Shown here in pieces: positions 31,561 through 44,375 of a DNA stretch of 64,000 bases (position 1 is the stretch's first letter; each line of letters starts with the position of its first letter). Both the position numbers and the translations under genes were made by a program. The notes below the pieces were generated by a model. The model saw only the letters and a program-made list of their open reading frames with translations, made no database searches and was not told the origin of the DNA. The DNA lies in contig JAHLJT010000631.1 in NCBI GenBank assembly GCA_031308135.1, positions 170,737,112 through 170,801,111 on the forward strand, read 5' to 3'. This DNA is from Acheta domesticus. Its lineage: Eukaryota > Arthropoda > Insecta > Orthoptera > Gryllidae.

Positions 31561-33785
31561 GATACTCTGCCACCTCGCAAATATAAAGTGTACTACATTC
31601 ATGAAATCAAATTAAGTGTTGCGAGTATCTGATATTATGATTTGAAAAGCATCATAGAGTGCTATTCATTACTACAAAATCTATGTATATTACACGTATT
31701 ACATTTTGGCATAGTCGTTACAAGTCTAAGAGCTACATTCTTAATATATCGTAAATATTTTTAAATAAAAATAATCCTTTCAGAAAATAATTTTAAACAT
31801 GAAACAATATTTCACGGCTCAACAACTGTTCTCGTAGAAAACTGTCTCTTCAGTTTTCCAAAATGAACCTTTCTACTTGTCCTTTACGTTGTTACAGTAA
31901 ATAAAATCTAACGTGCGAGTAGATCAATTCCTGCGTAATCCTAACACGGAAAGCTGGTTCGTGGAACACGCCAGCACGAAACGGTCCTTTTTGTTGGTTT
32001 AAGAAACTCCCGCCTTTCCTGTGACGCAGCCAAAGGCCGCCCACGTGCCGCGGCTCCTTCAATCGTTTTCTCGCCGTTTTTCCTTCGCTTGCAAACACCG
32101 CCGAGTTTTGAAACGAAATGTATTAACTGGCGACTCTCGCCGGTAACGTATTTTTCACCTATTCACGTATTTTATTTTCTGAAAAAGTGTGCGAGTCATT
32201 TCAATTTGGAGTAGTCCGAAATAGAGGAACACATTACTAGGCCACTTGATAAAATGTTCGAGATCTGGAAACCTGAATTTTCTTTTTCGTACATTTCAAT
32301 AGACCTAAAACTATATATGAACTATAAATGAATTAAAAAGAGGCTTACATATTCCACGTAATCAGTATTCAGTCACTAAATGCAATCAAAATACACTCGT
32401 ATATTTCAATAATATGATTAGGATATATATCTTATCCGTAAATTTCCTTTATTGTATGATTTATAAGTAATTAATTTTAAATGAATTTATGAATAAATCA
32501 CGTAATTTTTTTCCGGCAATTTGCAATTACAAATACATTTAATATTACATACCACGAATTTCACTGTTAAACATTATTTTCATATTATATACACTTGCTA
32601 CTTCCAACGAGTTTCTGGTCATGCACGAAAGTGTACATAAATTCTGAAATTGTTCATTAATGATGGCGAACGTAACAGCACACCAGATATCGCATTTATT
32701 CACATATGGTCTTTCTCTTTTAATGCCGCTTTCAACTATTTTGGAAGAGCAGGACAAATGGCCTAAGCCTTGCCCCCCAATAAAGACATTTATTTATTTA
32801 TTTATCTCGTTAATTGTCTCTTTAATTTTTAACCGAACAGTAGGTATTCAATCGGCTTCATTTACCTTTTAAACACCAAAAAGTGTTAATCTGAAACAAC
32901 GTGAATAAAATTGTTCAGATTTACATATTTACGTAACTATTATACGAATAATAATATATATAATTAGTAATTAGAAGTAAGTAGAAAGAAGTAAGTAATA
33001 GAAGTATTAGAAGTAATTAGAAAGAAAGAGAGAGAGAGAAAACAACATAATCGTTCAAAAGCTCACAAAATTGTTGAAGTTCTAAACGAACGCATACCAC
33101 ACATATCATACCATACATATCATTCTGATGTTCAAAACCACACGCAACATTATGTTTCGTCAGTCCCACAAGTGGGAAAACGGAGAGAATTTCCAGCATC
33201 TTCTCTGAAGTAAGTTTCTTTATATAGCGGGTCCCAATCCGATAATCCACCGTTGGATGCCCATTCTCGGGAACAGAAGGTTTGTAGTGTCTCAAGAGGC
33301 ATATCTTAAGTAAACACCCAATATTTATTAACTATTATCCTCTACGTACCATTGTATCACATCAATCCGACCAAATATGCAACTCTCTTCGTTTTAATAA
33401 AATCAACCAAAACCTCGTTTTAATAAAACTAACTAACCCAACCTCGTTTTAATAAAATCAATTAAGCCTCATCAGGGACATGAATCTTGGATTGGAAAAT
33501 TGAGAAGGGAAAGGTGTTGTGTTGAAATTTTCATATTCAAAAACTAGTTACATGTTAATATGAGTTTTAATAATTAGTTTAACGTAAAAAGAAGTAAAAG
33601 TCCAAGTCAAGTACCTTCTATAATCCTGCCAGTAACTTATTTAAATGCCACTATTAATTTGATTCTTCCAAAATTTTCTGACGCGACTCTAGGAACCCTA
33701 ATCAAGTATACCGCGAAGCAACCAAAGTTTGAGCTAGCACACATTCGCTATTTGAGTGAAGTTGATATCAAATGCCACACAGCTA
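31561..33785. other. AT-rich intergenic region
   Basis: Near 32750-32810 a CCCCAATAAAG phrase followed by (TTTA)n resembles the 3' tail of a LINE or SINE. At 33388-33470 a roughly 30-bp phrase with CTCGTTTTAATAAAA is repeated three times. A GA run occurs at 33025-33040. Nothing else recognised. Confidence 0.5.
33388..33470. repeat. Three-copy ~30-bp tandem repeat
   Basis: The phrase (A/T)CTCGTTTTAATAAAA-TCAA occurs three times in a row with small differences. Confidence 0.8.
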
Positions 33786-33824
33786 GGAAACTGATTTATA
33801 TCCCGAGCCCGCAGTTCGATCCTT

Positions 33825-34050
33825 AACAGGTGGGCCCTCACGTGCTTGCGGAGGCCGGCCCGCCGCCAAGCGGGTCAAGGAGGCCAAGGCCGGCTCCACG
33901 CCTCGCCCCTGCCCCCCGCCCCTCACCAGATCGCCCCCGCAGCGATCCCGGGCCCACGCGCGGGTCGCCGCTCCCAAGCAACAGGCGCTCCCGAGAAAGT
34001 TCTCGCGACCTTCGGCCTTCGCTGCGAAAGGGACGCCTTGAGAAAGGAAT
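33825..34050. other. GC-rich block, nature unknown
   Basis: A GC-rich island in AT-rich DNA, with CpGs but without a convincing ORF. It could be a promoter or an old repeat. Confidence 0.3.
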
Positions 34051-35639
34051 GACGGGGAAACAAACACCATTGTTGCAGCGATGTTCTGACGGAATAAAAA
34101 TGTTCTCGGTGGTAGATTACGTGTTTCATATTCATACTTCACGTAACGTACGGTATTCTCTCAGAAAAGTTAACTACTGAAAATAATTCATGAAGCAGCT
34201 GATCAGACAATATTATTTTCCAACAAATGTACATACTATTAGTTTCCATTCTCGTTAATGTCAATCTTGTGTGATTTGAGATGTAATAAATTGGTTTACA
34301 AGATATAACATACAAGTATATCATCTCTTGCCATCCATTGCGAATCATCTAATGGGTAGACTTGCCTTGCATAAGAAAAATCAGTTATTTGAGGACTATT
34401 TATTTCTATAATTAACTGCCCATTAATCTTCATTGTCCCACTCGTATTTCTGTTCTTAAAGATACTTGAATTTTTGAAATTTAGCTCTGAACAGCAGCAT
34501 TATTCTGAAAAACATCTCACAGGTTTCAGAATTTCTTTTCAAAAAAACTATAAAATTATTTTCATTTTGACTCATCACTCGGTTTAAACAGGTTCACACT
34601 AACATCTCTTCAACACTTTTTTTACGAATGTATAAAATGCACTACGTATAAAAATGAGCAATTTTACGTTCCGCTAAGCGTGAGTGAAGTTAGTCTTTTA
34701 TGAAGACATCTGAAAAACATGACGTCCGGAAGCAAAAACGACTTTTGTACGGCAGCTTCAAAGTGAAAAAAATGACTATTTTACGCAGTGACATCTCAGT
34801 GCAAAAAAGTACTCTTTCGCTCGAGCTGAGCTTGCCAGAACTCCTGCCATTTTCATTACCCATCCTCGCTGACCGTTCTTGCCTTCCATCATCAATTATT
34901 ACATCTGCTCATTCTGGCTCTTCTACATTCACTTTCCACATTCGTTGTAACCTTGCATAGCTCATAGTTTTCCTAGATTTCACTTGTTCAATGACAAACG
35001 TGAACAGTTTTCCATGGAACAAGTGAAATCTAGGAAAACTATGAGCTATGCATGACACTAATTTTTAAAGTACATGTTTGGAAATAAGGGAAGGTAAGAA
35101 AACAACAGTTGGCAAAGTAAAAACAGTTGCTCAGAATCCTCTCTTTGAAAAAGTTTCACTATAAGTTATGAAAAACCCATCGCAAATACCTTCTGCAGGA
35201 TATCAGTTATAGAACATTATTCAAAGCCATAGTTGCGTTTTGGCATTTTCGAAGCAAAATGGCACCTTAAACATTACCAAATGGCGTTATGTGGGAGCTA
35301 TGATAGCCAGCAGTAGAGAGGTAAGAGGTGCTAAAGTGGAAAACATTCTAGGCTACGACTTGGGGTTGCTGAGAACGGTGGATTGGCGGTGAAGATGAGT
35401 TAAACAATAAAACGAGCTACAATTAATAATGAAAAAGAGCTACATGTTGAATGGCTAAAAAGCACATGTTGAGAGGGTAAAAAGGACGATGGAATGATGG
35501 GCAATGGGTTGGGTAAGGGTAGAACAGCCGATGCTTCGGAAGGTAGAGATGTGTGCGGGAGGCATAAACTGTGTAAGAGGCTGGAGTCGAGTGCTGGTTA
35601 CATAAACGAGGGGGACGATCCGCTGGTAATGGAACATCA
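34051..35639. other. AT-rich intergenic region with a perfect inverted repeat
   Basis: Apart from the 36-bp inverted repeat at 34954-35052 I recognise nothing. Confidence 0.6.
34954..35052. repeat. Perfect 36-bp inverted repeat with 27-bp loop
   Basis: Positions 34954-34989 are exactly complementary to 35017-35052 (arms start TGCATAGCTCATAG). RNA from either strand would form an uninterrupted 36-bp hairpin. It could be a very young palindromic element or MITE remnant, or a precursor-like hairpin. Confidence 0.9.
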
Positions 35640-35949
35640 ACGCAAGGCCGCGAGGCGGGCGGGCGAGCAGGTCGGGCCGACACTTCGGAGAAGGCAGCCA
35701 GCCGCCAGTGGCGCTGCGAGGTGACGCTGTGACGTGACGCCGCCTCCCGTCCGTTGGGGCTGCAATCAGCGGGACTAATCGATTAATCGCACGCCCCGAA
35801 CGATCGACTTTTCATTACGGGCGGCGGCGGCGGCGGCGGGCGCGCACTAACGCTGTTACGAGCGGCGCCGGAAATCGAGTTCGCCGCCGCCCCCGCCCGG
35901 CCCGCGCCGCCGCCACGCGGCTCCGCGTCGCGTTGCCGCCGCCGCCGCC

Positions 35950-35983
<34 letters not shown>

Positions 35984-36010
35984 TGCCCCTCCGTCGCTGC
36001 CGGGTCAGTC
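35640..36010. promoter_or_regulatory. CpG island with (GCC)n tracts and TAATCGATTA palindrome
   Basis: Very GC-rich, with GGC/GCC trinucleotide runs at 35820-35845 and 35935-35985. A palindromic TAATCGATTA at about 35777, two TAAT half-sites spaced by 2 bp, is a paired-class homeodomain dimer site type. About 7 kb upstream of the aminopeptidase start; a promoter is possible. Confidence 0.4.
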
Positions 36011-39000
36011 GCAACCGGCCGCGCTCTGTACGAGTAAATTGCGGACGAAGCTTCGGCAGTTCCAGCGAACCACTCACGCTGCATTGTCTCCTCAATGAGC
36101 GCTGGCAATTACACAAAAAAGTCTAAATCGCCATTTGCTATCTTTAGGCACGTTGTTTCCCCGACAGGAAAGACCATTCGGCAGTTTTCTTCTTTTTTAA
36201 ATGCACGTACTAAATTCAATAATATCAATAGTGTACGGGAATAAACAAAGGTCATGTGTAAATTATGTTTGTAAAATTGTTATTAAATAAACGGATTTTG
36301 GTACAAACTTTTCAATTCTTCAATTAAAATTAATCTTAAATTATCAGTTTGACACTACTATTCAATAAAGTTCGTGCAGGTGAAAACAAATTATTTCATT
36401 GAAAGTGAGCATTACAAATATTTGCTTCACTTTCCTGATTATTCATTTTAATACTGATTATCCTCGAGACTGCCTTACGTGTGCTGGTCGACCTGTAGCG
36501 TCGTTTACCAGCACTTAAACTTTCATATCTAATTGCTGCGGTTGAAATCCTGGTCTCGAGATATTTCTCTCGTTTCCCTTTCCTTGCATTACCCCACAAC
36601 TCTGTAAACATCCATACCATATCACCACATTCACATAGTCATTTATGCAGCAACTTTATTTCCCACTCCAAATTAGGTCATACCGGTTCGCGTACTGGAA
36701 TGGTAATAATAGCATAATGTCTAAGATGCACACAAAAAGAGGAATTTCGCTCTCACAAAATTGGTGCTCGCAAAGCGCGCAAATTGAAAAATAAGAAAAA
36801 AAATAAATATAAAAATTTTCACAAGCGGAAAGATTAAATTTTGTTTGCGGCATCTAACTTCCCTTTAATTTTACCTTCCACTAATATTTATTTTTATTCT
36901 TATATTTATATTCTTATTTTGAATATTTTCTTGTATGTATTAGTTTGAACACAACTGTTTAATTACATTTAACTTTTCTTACGAAACGTGTCTCAAATTT
37001 TTATTTTAAAGTATTTGTTTGTCCGTTTAGAGTGCATGTCTTTTAACAAAGCAAAGTTCAGTATGTTTACAATTTGCGCTTACACACATTGAATTACGCT
37101 CAGCTAAGATCAATATGCATTGTACTGCAATTCTAAAAAATACAAAAATTACGAAAAGGTAAAACGACAACTATGATACTCTTAAGTTATTATTTTCGTT
37201 GAACTATTTTTATTTTATCTACTACTACGCTCAGTTCATACCATGTGTCATAACATACTGATTAGTCATCACCGATCTCCGGATTTGTTATCTGTTTTCG
37301 TACACTAACGATCTGAATATGTAAATGAACCATTTTCGTACAAATATTGCTGTGGAGTCATCGTTCAAGCATTCGCTCCCCTTTTCTGGACCTTCCATTT
37401 GCCCTTCAGCTGCGCGCAGCTGATACTCGTCGGAGCCCACGGCCACTGCCACCGCAGGCGCTGCACTGGAGCCGCCACGCCCCTCTCCTTCGCCGTATTA
37501 GGACATGCGCTCTCAAGGCGGGCAACTGCAGCGGAAGCTGCATTTCCAACTTTACAAAGTGCCGTTACGCACAAGATACTCATATTCTCCCAACATTTAT
37601 TGCTATTCAACAAAATATTATACTGTATTATTGTCTGAATGCAAAGGTAGTGTTTAGACAATGATTTTCACTAGAAAGCGTGGTTTCGAACACACATATT
37701 TATTTCGTGTATTAAAAATAATGTTAACTACAACTCGTTGTTCAAGTAATAGTTAAATTAATAAGAAAATAGTCTACAAAGAATTTCACCAAACTTGTAA
37801 GCTGTAGTCACAAAAATATCTTAAATTGTTTATTAAAATATCCTCTCAAAAATCATTATTAACGCATTCGTTCAGATATCACGATATCTAATTTGTTTTA
37901 AAATTCTCAACATTTCAAAGTAAAAGAAGAATCCTTGCAACTTTTTTAATATTTCTAGCTACATTAACTATTTTAAGGCCGAAGCTTAAAATAATTTTTT
38001 ATCGCATTTTGATGACTTAAGGGTTTAAGCAAGCATTGTCGCCACTGTGTTGCACCAGTCGTCTCTGGCGTTAACCTGCGAGTTGCTTGGGAAGAACGGA
38101 GTGCACGTAAACGCTGTTTCTCAGTATTTGAATAAAAAGAACTATCGACATGTTTTTTTCAGAGCACGTATTTCTCGCTAAAAATAATTACATGTACAGC
38201 GCATCTAAACATCAAAGAGCGTTCCTACAAGCAAGAAAACAAATACGAGCGTTCATGTCTGCGCCGGCAATTTGCGCAACTCGACCTCGCCCTCATACAG
38301 CATACAGGAGCCTGCCCTGTACACGAGTAAGGCATGGACATCTGCATTGTATGCAGTCGTGACTAACCACATGCCTGTTTCGAAAACAACTTTCCCCCGA
38401 AGGAAGTAAGCCTTTCAGTGACGCACTGAATCTACTTTTATAGCACAAGGGGAAATTTACGCAAACAAAACACCGTTTGCACGCGCATAACTGCAGAGGT
38501 GAATGTACAGTTTCAACCTGCAGCAAAATAAAATATTCAATTAAAACAAAACCAGGTAAATTAAACTCTTATTTCATTGTGTTAGCCTCAGGTAAGCGCA
38601 CGCTACGGGTGTCACATTATTTAATAAACTCGTCAAAATGGATACTGCGCGAAATAGGGCCGTAATTATATTTTAATAAGTTATTAATCACAATTTTCGG
38701 GGTCGTGTGGCAGGGAACGCAGGGCAAGAGCGAGCAATCTATTCTCTGTCTCTGTCGAGAGAGCTCGCGACCTGCCTTCGCCCTCTTGCACACGCAGTTA
38801 CGCCACCCCTCCCCTCATTGTTCACTCCCTCTTTATGACACGCCTCTTCTCGTCATTATTTATCATCTCTCGCCCCTCTCCAACTTACTAGCCGTCGTTA
38901 GAAGCCGCTTCTCACCACAAGCTCTTTCTCTGCGCCTATTCATCATGCTTGTGCAAGAATGAACAAGTTTTTCGTACATCTATTGTGTGATCTCTCCCAA

Positions 39001-39689
39001 ATTTTATCGTTGTCTCATTATTTAGCAATTCTATCGTCACTTTTTTCTTTTCATTTCTTCACCAATGACAATATTACTTATAAAAATCTAGTATTCAGAA
39101 CAATGCCAGTAATCTACTCCAGATATAATATCAGTGAGGTTTAACCAGCATCTTTACTCTCCACGTTACTAACCATAATTCCCCGCCGAAGCACTTTCTA
39201 GCAGTACTACATTCTCCTATCTTTTCATTATTTCTATATATTTTGCATATCCTCCCCTTTCTCCGCTCCCACACGTTTAGATATCTCAGCTAATATTTCG
39301 TTTCCTTTCATCTCTGCCGAAAGTGACTCTTAGTTGAGAGGATTCTGGGAACGTCCTCTACCTCTTTTTGCTCGACCACGCGCGTCTCAAACGGACCAAC
39401 AGCCAAACCACTTTCCATCAGCCGCTCTTCTCGCAATCTATCCCGAAATCCCCCCTTCCTCCTTATCCCTCCTTCACCCACTAAACGCTATTTATCAGTG
39501 TGCCTAATTCCGCTCCTACAACATTCTTTTCTGTTTACTTTCTGGAAACATTTGCTCTCCCAAGCATCAGTTGCCCTGCCCATTTCTTCAGACTTTCCTA
39601 CTTCTACGGCTAGCCGTGAGCACACCCGTTCACCACTTCTCTCGCTTTTTCGCTCTCCATAATGTCCGCTCGTCCCCCCCCCTCCCAAG
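36011..39689. other. Intergenic region without recognisable gene
   Basis: Mostly AT-rich. A moderately GC-rich segment at 37380-37530 and a pyrimidine-rich stretch at 38740-39480 stand out but have no coding or repeat identity that I can support. Confidence 0.5.
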
Positions 39690-39830
39690 CGGTGCCGCCC
39701 CGCCCACCGCAGCCATTGATCAAGCGGCGGTCGTAAACAGACGCGGCCCGCGGAGGCCGCGCCGCGCCGCGCCGCGCCGCGCGCACCCATTGCGGCTGCC
39801 CGCGGCCCCGCCCCCCAGGGAGGCAGGTTT
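39690..39830. promoter_or_regulatory. CpG-rich block with tandem GCCGC pentamers
   Basis: It contains a run of GCCGC units at about 39757-39782 and a dense CpG neighbourhood. A candidate promoter-type island; no associated ORF. Confidence 0.35.
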
Positions 39831-41119
39831 CCCATCGAGGTTAATATTAATTCTGAAAATTCCGCCTGGATGGATATGGACGGCCTCGTTCACGTTGCAA
39901 TACATCTCTGCCACATTGTTTAGACGATATTAAATACTTTTTTTGTGAGGTGTGCAATTAAATATACTAGAATGTTGAGCTTTGTGCATACTGCATTAAG
40001 GGTACACATTTCAGGACAAAATTATCCGCGTTTTATCCTTACTCATTCAGTTCTATGTCAGTATTTGATACTTAATGTTTACCTACAGGTAATGAAAAAC
40101 TGGGGACCAAAATTCATTCCACAATTCGAAGTAAAGGATATTACGTTAACGCAAACTCTAAAAAGGTGCTTTTAGATGTTTAAATATTTAAAATATTTTA
40201 ATTTAAACATCTAAATTTTTTGTAACTATCCCTCTAGACTAAACAGCAAGGTCTGTGAAAGAGGAATGAGGAAAAGCACTTTAAGAGTTGTGTGTTGATT
40301 TTCTGAATGAAAGATAAGTTTTCGAAGAGTATAACAAAACATCTAAATACAAAAAGTTCCTTGAAACTTTTCAGATAAATAATAGAATAAAAAATAGGTT
40401 CATTGAATATATTAAAACAGAGGAAACAAAAAAGGTATTTTTAAAAAGGAAAAATAGTATCTAAAAGTAGAACACAAATAGAAAAAATTACCTCTCCCAC
40501 TACGTCCATTTAGGCAATACTCAGCCACAATGATTCACATGGTTGCTTGCTAACTTCAGTTAAAAATTGAAGATCAATTTGTTAAAACTTTAGAGGCTTG
40601 AGGTCTTGGTAATATTTGTTAGAATCGAAATTTCCTTCTCTCCATTCGAAATTTCACCGGAAATAATTCTATGCGGAAGAATGTATGGCGTATAAACGTG
40701 AATCTACATAATATATAACATGGAATTTAATTTTTACGCGTTGTTATTATGAGCAGAATCTTTGCAAATGGAATCCTCGCTCAGTTTCGCAACATTCATC
40801 AGCGCGACGCTGTGCCTGAAGTGCACTCCCCCGCCCCCACCCCCGAAACGCGCGAAGCACGCGACGACGGCGAGTCGGGTTAGCCACTCTCCTAGATTAA
40901 TGTGCACGTGGCATTAAATATTAATCCCTCTGCCTGACCGCGGTCGTACAGGTCGATGCCCTTGCGGCGACCCTCGGCTGTTTCTTGCTTTGCACGAGGC
41001 CCTGTTAACTAACATCTGCGGGATCCCTGTGTACGCTTCGCAATCTCCCTGTGAGAAGATATTAGCGAAGAGGAAATTATGTTGTGAAAGGCAATTTTCG
41101 AAATAGATTTAATTTACAA

Positions 41120-41275
41120 ATAGAAAGCGATGTTTTTGAAAATGTCAGTAGCTTTCGCGGAATATTGCATGCAATATGTGCAATTTAAAAAAATAACAAA
41201 CAAGATTTTCTCAAAAACGGCTCCAAAGTTTTTTTATTAATGATCTCGTATCGATGTGCAATAAGGTTCTTTAAT
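41120..41275 (+). repeat. Fragment of the hairpin-headed repeat family
   Basis: AATATTGCATGCAATATGTG and GATTTTCTCAAAAACGGCTC match the interior of copy 2 (25650-25725) in the same order. Both ends are missing. Confidence 0.7.
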
Positions 41276-43844
41276 ACATAAGAGCCCAGTTTTGTGCAAT
41301 AATGGAGCAAAAACATTAAGAAAGGAAACACTGTTTAAAATAAATGCTTTAAGTACTTATCAAAGCACCCTCGTATAGTATTATTAAGAAACTAAAAAGA
41401 TAACCTCTGGTAAAATCACTAGAAGGATGTCGGTTCACAAGAGAAGCGACGCAACTCAAAAATTGTCTTTAATAGTAGAAATATTTTCTTCGTAAGTGAA
41501 CCATTTATTTCGCGACCAAAGACAACGGGTCATGTAAATAATAGTAATTGCTTTTACCAGAAGTTTTTGAAGTAAATACTTAAGTTTAAATGAATAAAAC
41601 TTAATCTCGTAGTAAGAACTTACAGTATTTACTAAAAATGATATGAATATAATATTTTACTTGATTTCATTAGTAAATACTACGAATTTTGAAGCACGGT
41701 GGTCACCACACTTAACTGAGTTTTTGTTGTTAAGGTCAGCGAATGTATTTGTGTTCGGAACAACCAAAAGTATACAGTGTCCCTTGAACTATTGACCACG
41801 TTCATAACTTCTAAACGGTTCCCGATATTGAAATGCAGTTTTCACTCCACAATGAGAAATCGTGCAGGAAGTAATATGCTCTAGATATATTTCTTGAAAT
41901 ATTTCTGTTTTTTGAGAAATTTATTCATCTTTTATTTTTTAAATGGAACCGTATATTTTTCTTCCTAGAAATATGTTATAAAAAGAGGAATGCAATGATG
42001 TAACACATGTTAAGTTGATAGTATTTTGAGTACATAAGTATTCTTTCTGACATGTGATTTTAAATTAGGGGTGCAATATTGCCTACCTAGCAGCCCTTGC
42101 AACTGTCGCTCTTAGGGAAGGCGGCCTTCGTGGTCTCTCCCCTCTCCCCGCATCAGTGCTAGCGCCCCGTATGTCACATGATTCTGCATTGTTGAGCGAA
42201 AACTGCTTTTCGATATCGTGAACCATTTAGAAATTACGGCGGCGACCCTAAGTTTCTTGTATATTCACATTTGAATGTCCTTAAAATAACATAATAATCG
42301 TATTATTAAACTAATTGCGGCTGTATTCTTGAATATGCGAGTAACAAAAAACGACTGCCCTCGTGTTATTACACCTGAAGAAGAAGCAAGAATTGTTTTC
42401 ATTTCGTAAGGTCGTGGAGTGGTTATCAAAACAATCGCGAGAACTGGAGAGAGGTAATAAAACAAGTAATCATTAATAAAAGTTTATAATTTATTTTTAT
42501 TATAACGCATGCAGATTGTGAAACGTATCCAACGGTGAAATTTAGTATTTAAGAAGAATCCTTTATGTCCGGAAAGAAAACTGCGTACGCAGTTAATATG
42601 AGCGAATTTGTGAAAAACCGAACCAGAGTACTAAATTTCTATTCCGGCAGTTCACATTTAATTTATATTAAAGTACATAGAGTTAACATGTAAAAAGTTT
42701 AAATAAATATTTACTTAAACTTTAATAATCATTTATCAAAGATATATTCATAATTAAAAAAATCAGTCATTAGTATTAAATAATAATAATTACATTTTTT
42801 AATATACTATCAGCAGTGATATGATTCGCATGCAATACTATTCCGAGCATCTGAATGAAATTGATCGTAACACATGAAACACCAATTTTTCCTTTAAAGC
42901 AACGTTTAAATATCTAAAAGAATAGGCAAATGGCTAACGTTAAGATTAAAAAAATTACATAAAGTTCTCTATGATCTCAAAATGCTACCCTATAATGCCG
43001 CAAAGCTCCATTTCGCTTTAAGTTTGCTGTACTAAGCTGTAGAAAGAATGTGGAGTATTAGAATACACAATATTATATGCTAAAAAGCAAAAGATAATAA
43101 GGAATCCCACTCACCACTCATTCATATCTTACTTGTTTTAAAATTTCGTTCAGATTGGTAAAGGTAAGTATTAAATCGAATTGTCAAAGTATAATTTTAG
43201 AGGGAAACTTTTCATAGAACTCTTTGAGCATTTCCTATTAAATTTCGTACGTAGCTTGCTTAATAAATAATTTCCGAATGTCCTAGATAAGTACGACTGA
43301 TCAGTAACAGTGTTTCATGAAACTGCAATCATTCTTTAAGACATACAATTCATATTTCTTCTCCCCTTATGGTTATTCTTACACTCATGATTTCCACAAG
43401 GACTCCGACAAACATTAACATAAAATTTATCACATTCCGATCTCCGAAAGTTGAATTTTCTCCTGCGCTACCCGGAGGTACTACAAGAAAATCTACGAGA
43501 AAACGTGTCTCTGCATCGCTTATGGCAGATAACAGGGGCCATAAAAGTAAACCGAATCAGGGCAGGGTGATCGGCCGTGGGGCGCGTGGCCAGTGCCCCG
43601 TCACGGCACCAGTGACAGGAGAAGGTCAGCGCACCGGAAGCGAAAGTGCTGCGCAACGCCCGCCCACCCGCCCGCCGCCAGCGCTCGCTGGGCTATTTTG
43701 TGCTCCCTACTCGCGCGTTTTTATACCAACTTCCTTTGCCATTCTGGCTTTAAAGCAAGTTAAGTGTGACCTCACGTGGACTCGAGGGTTATCATATACA
43801 AATTAAATTGGGTAATGGTTAAAAATTTTAAAAATATTAAATTA

Positions 43845-43881
<37 letters not shown>
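43845..43881. repeat. (ATT)n microsatellite
   Basis: About twelve ATT units. Confidence 0.95.
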
Positions 43882-43977
43882 TGTTAACTTTCTCAACAAT
43901 ATTGGGCATGATATAATACATCGAAATTAGGATTTAAGAAGTATTGCAGAATAGTTTACACTTTGTTTTGCTTCATC

Positions 43978-44215
43978 AGAACACAAATGAAATCCAATTT
44001 ACATATAAGAGCACAAGTCGAATTAAATTTAAATAATATAAGAATACAAGTCAAATTAAATGTAGATAATATAAGAACATAAATAAAATCAAATTTAAAT
44101 ACATATAAGAACACAAGTCAAATTAAGTTAAAATACACTTAAGAACACTAGTCAAATTAAATCTAAATACATAAAGAATACAAGTTACATTAAGTTTAAA
44201 TATATTAAAGAAATG
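43978..44215. repeat. Minisatellite, ~35-40-bp unit, about six diverged copies
   Basis: A phrase ATAAGAACACAAGTCAAATT followed by A/T-rich filler recurs at regular spacing with substitutions. Confidence 0.8.
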
Positions 44216-44375
44216 ACACATTCATATAAACTATCCACTACCGTATCACTATCGAAATTTCCACATACATATCCACTTGGCACTCACTGGCTCTACACGC
44301 TTGATTAAACAGTAATTGAGTAGATATCAGTTAAGCTCGTCTCCTAAGAACTTTCTCACAAGAACTTAATAATAT

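Larger units (their letters stand above)
39831..43977. other. Intergenic region
   Basis: It holds a CpG-moderate patch at 40800-41050, a fragment of the hairpin-headed repeat family at 41120-41275, a GC-rich patch at 43555-43700 and an ATT microsatellite at 43845-43881. No host gene is recognised. Confidence 0.5.

Noticed and set aside
37347..37664. Possible exon in a GC-richer segment
   Set aside because: Three overlapping ORFs on both strands, none with a recognisable motif or clear splice sites.
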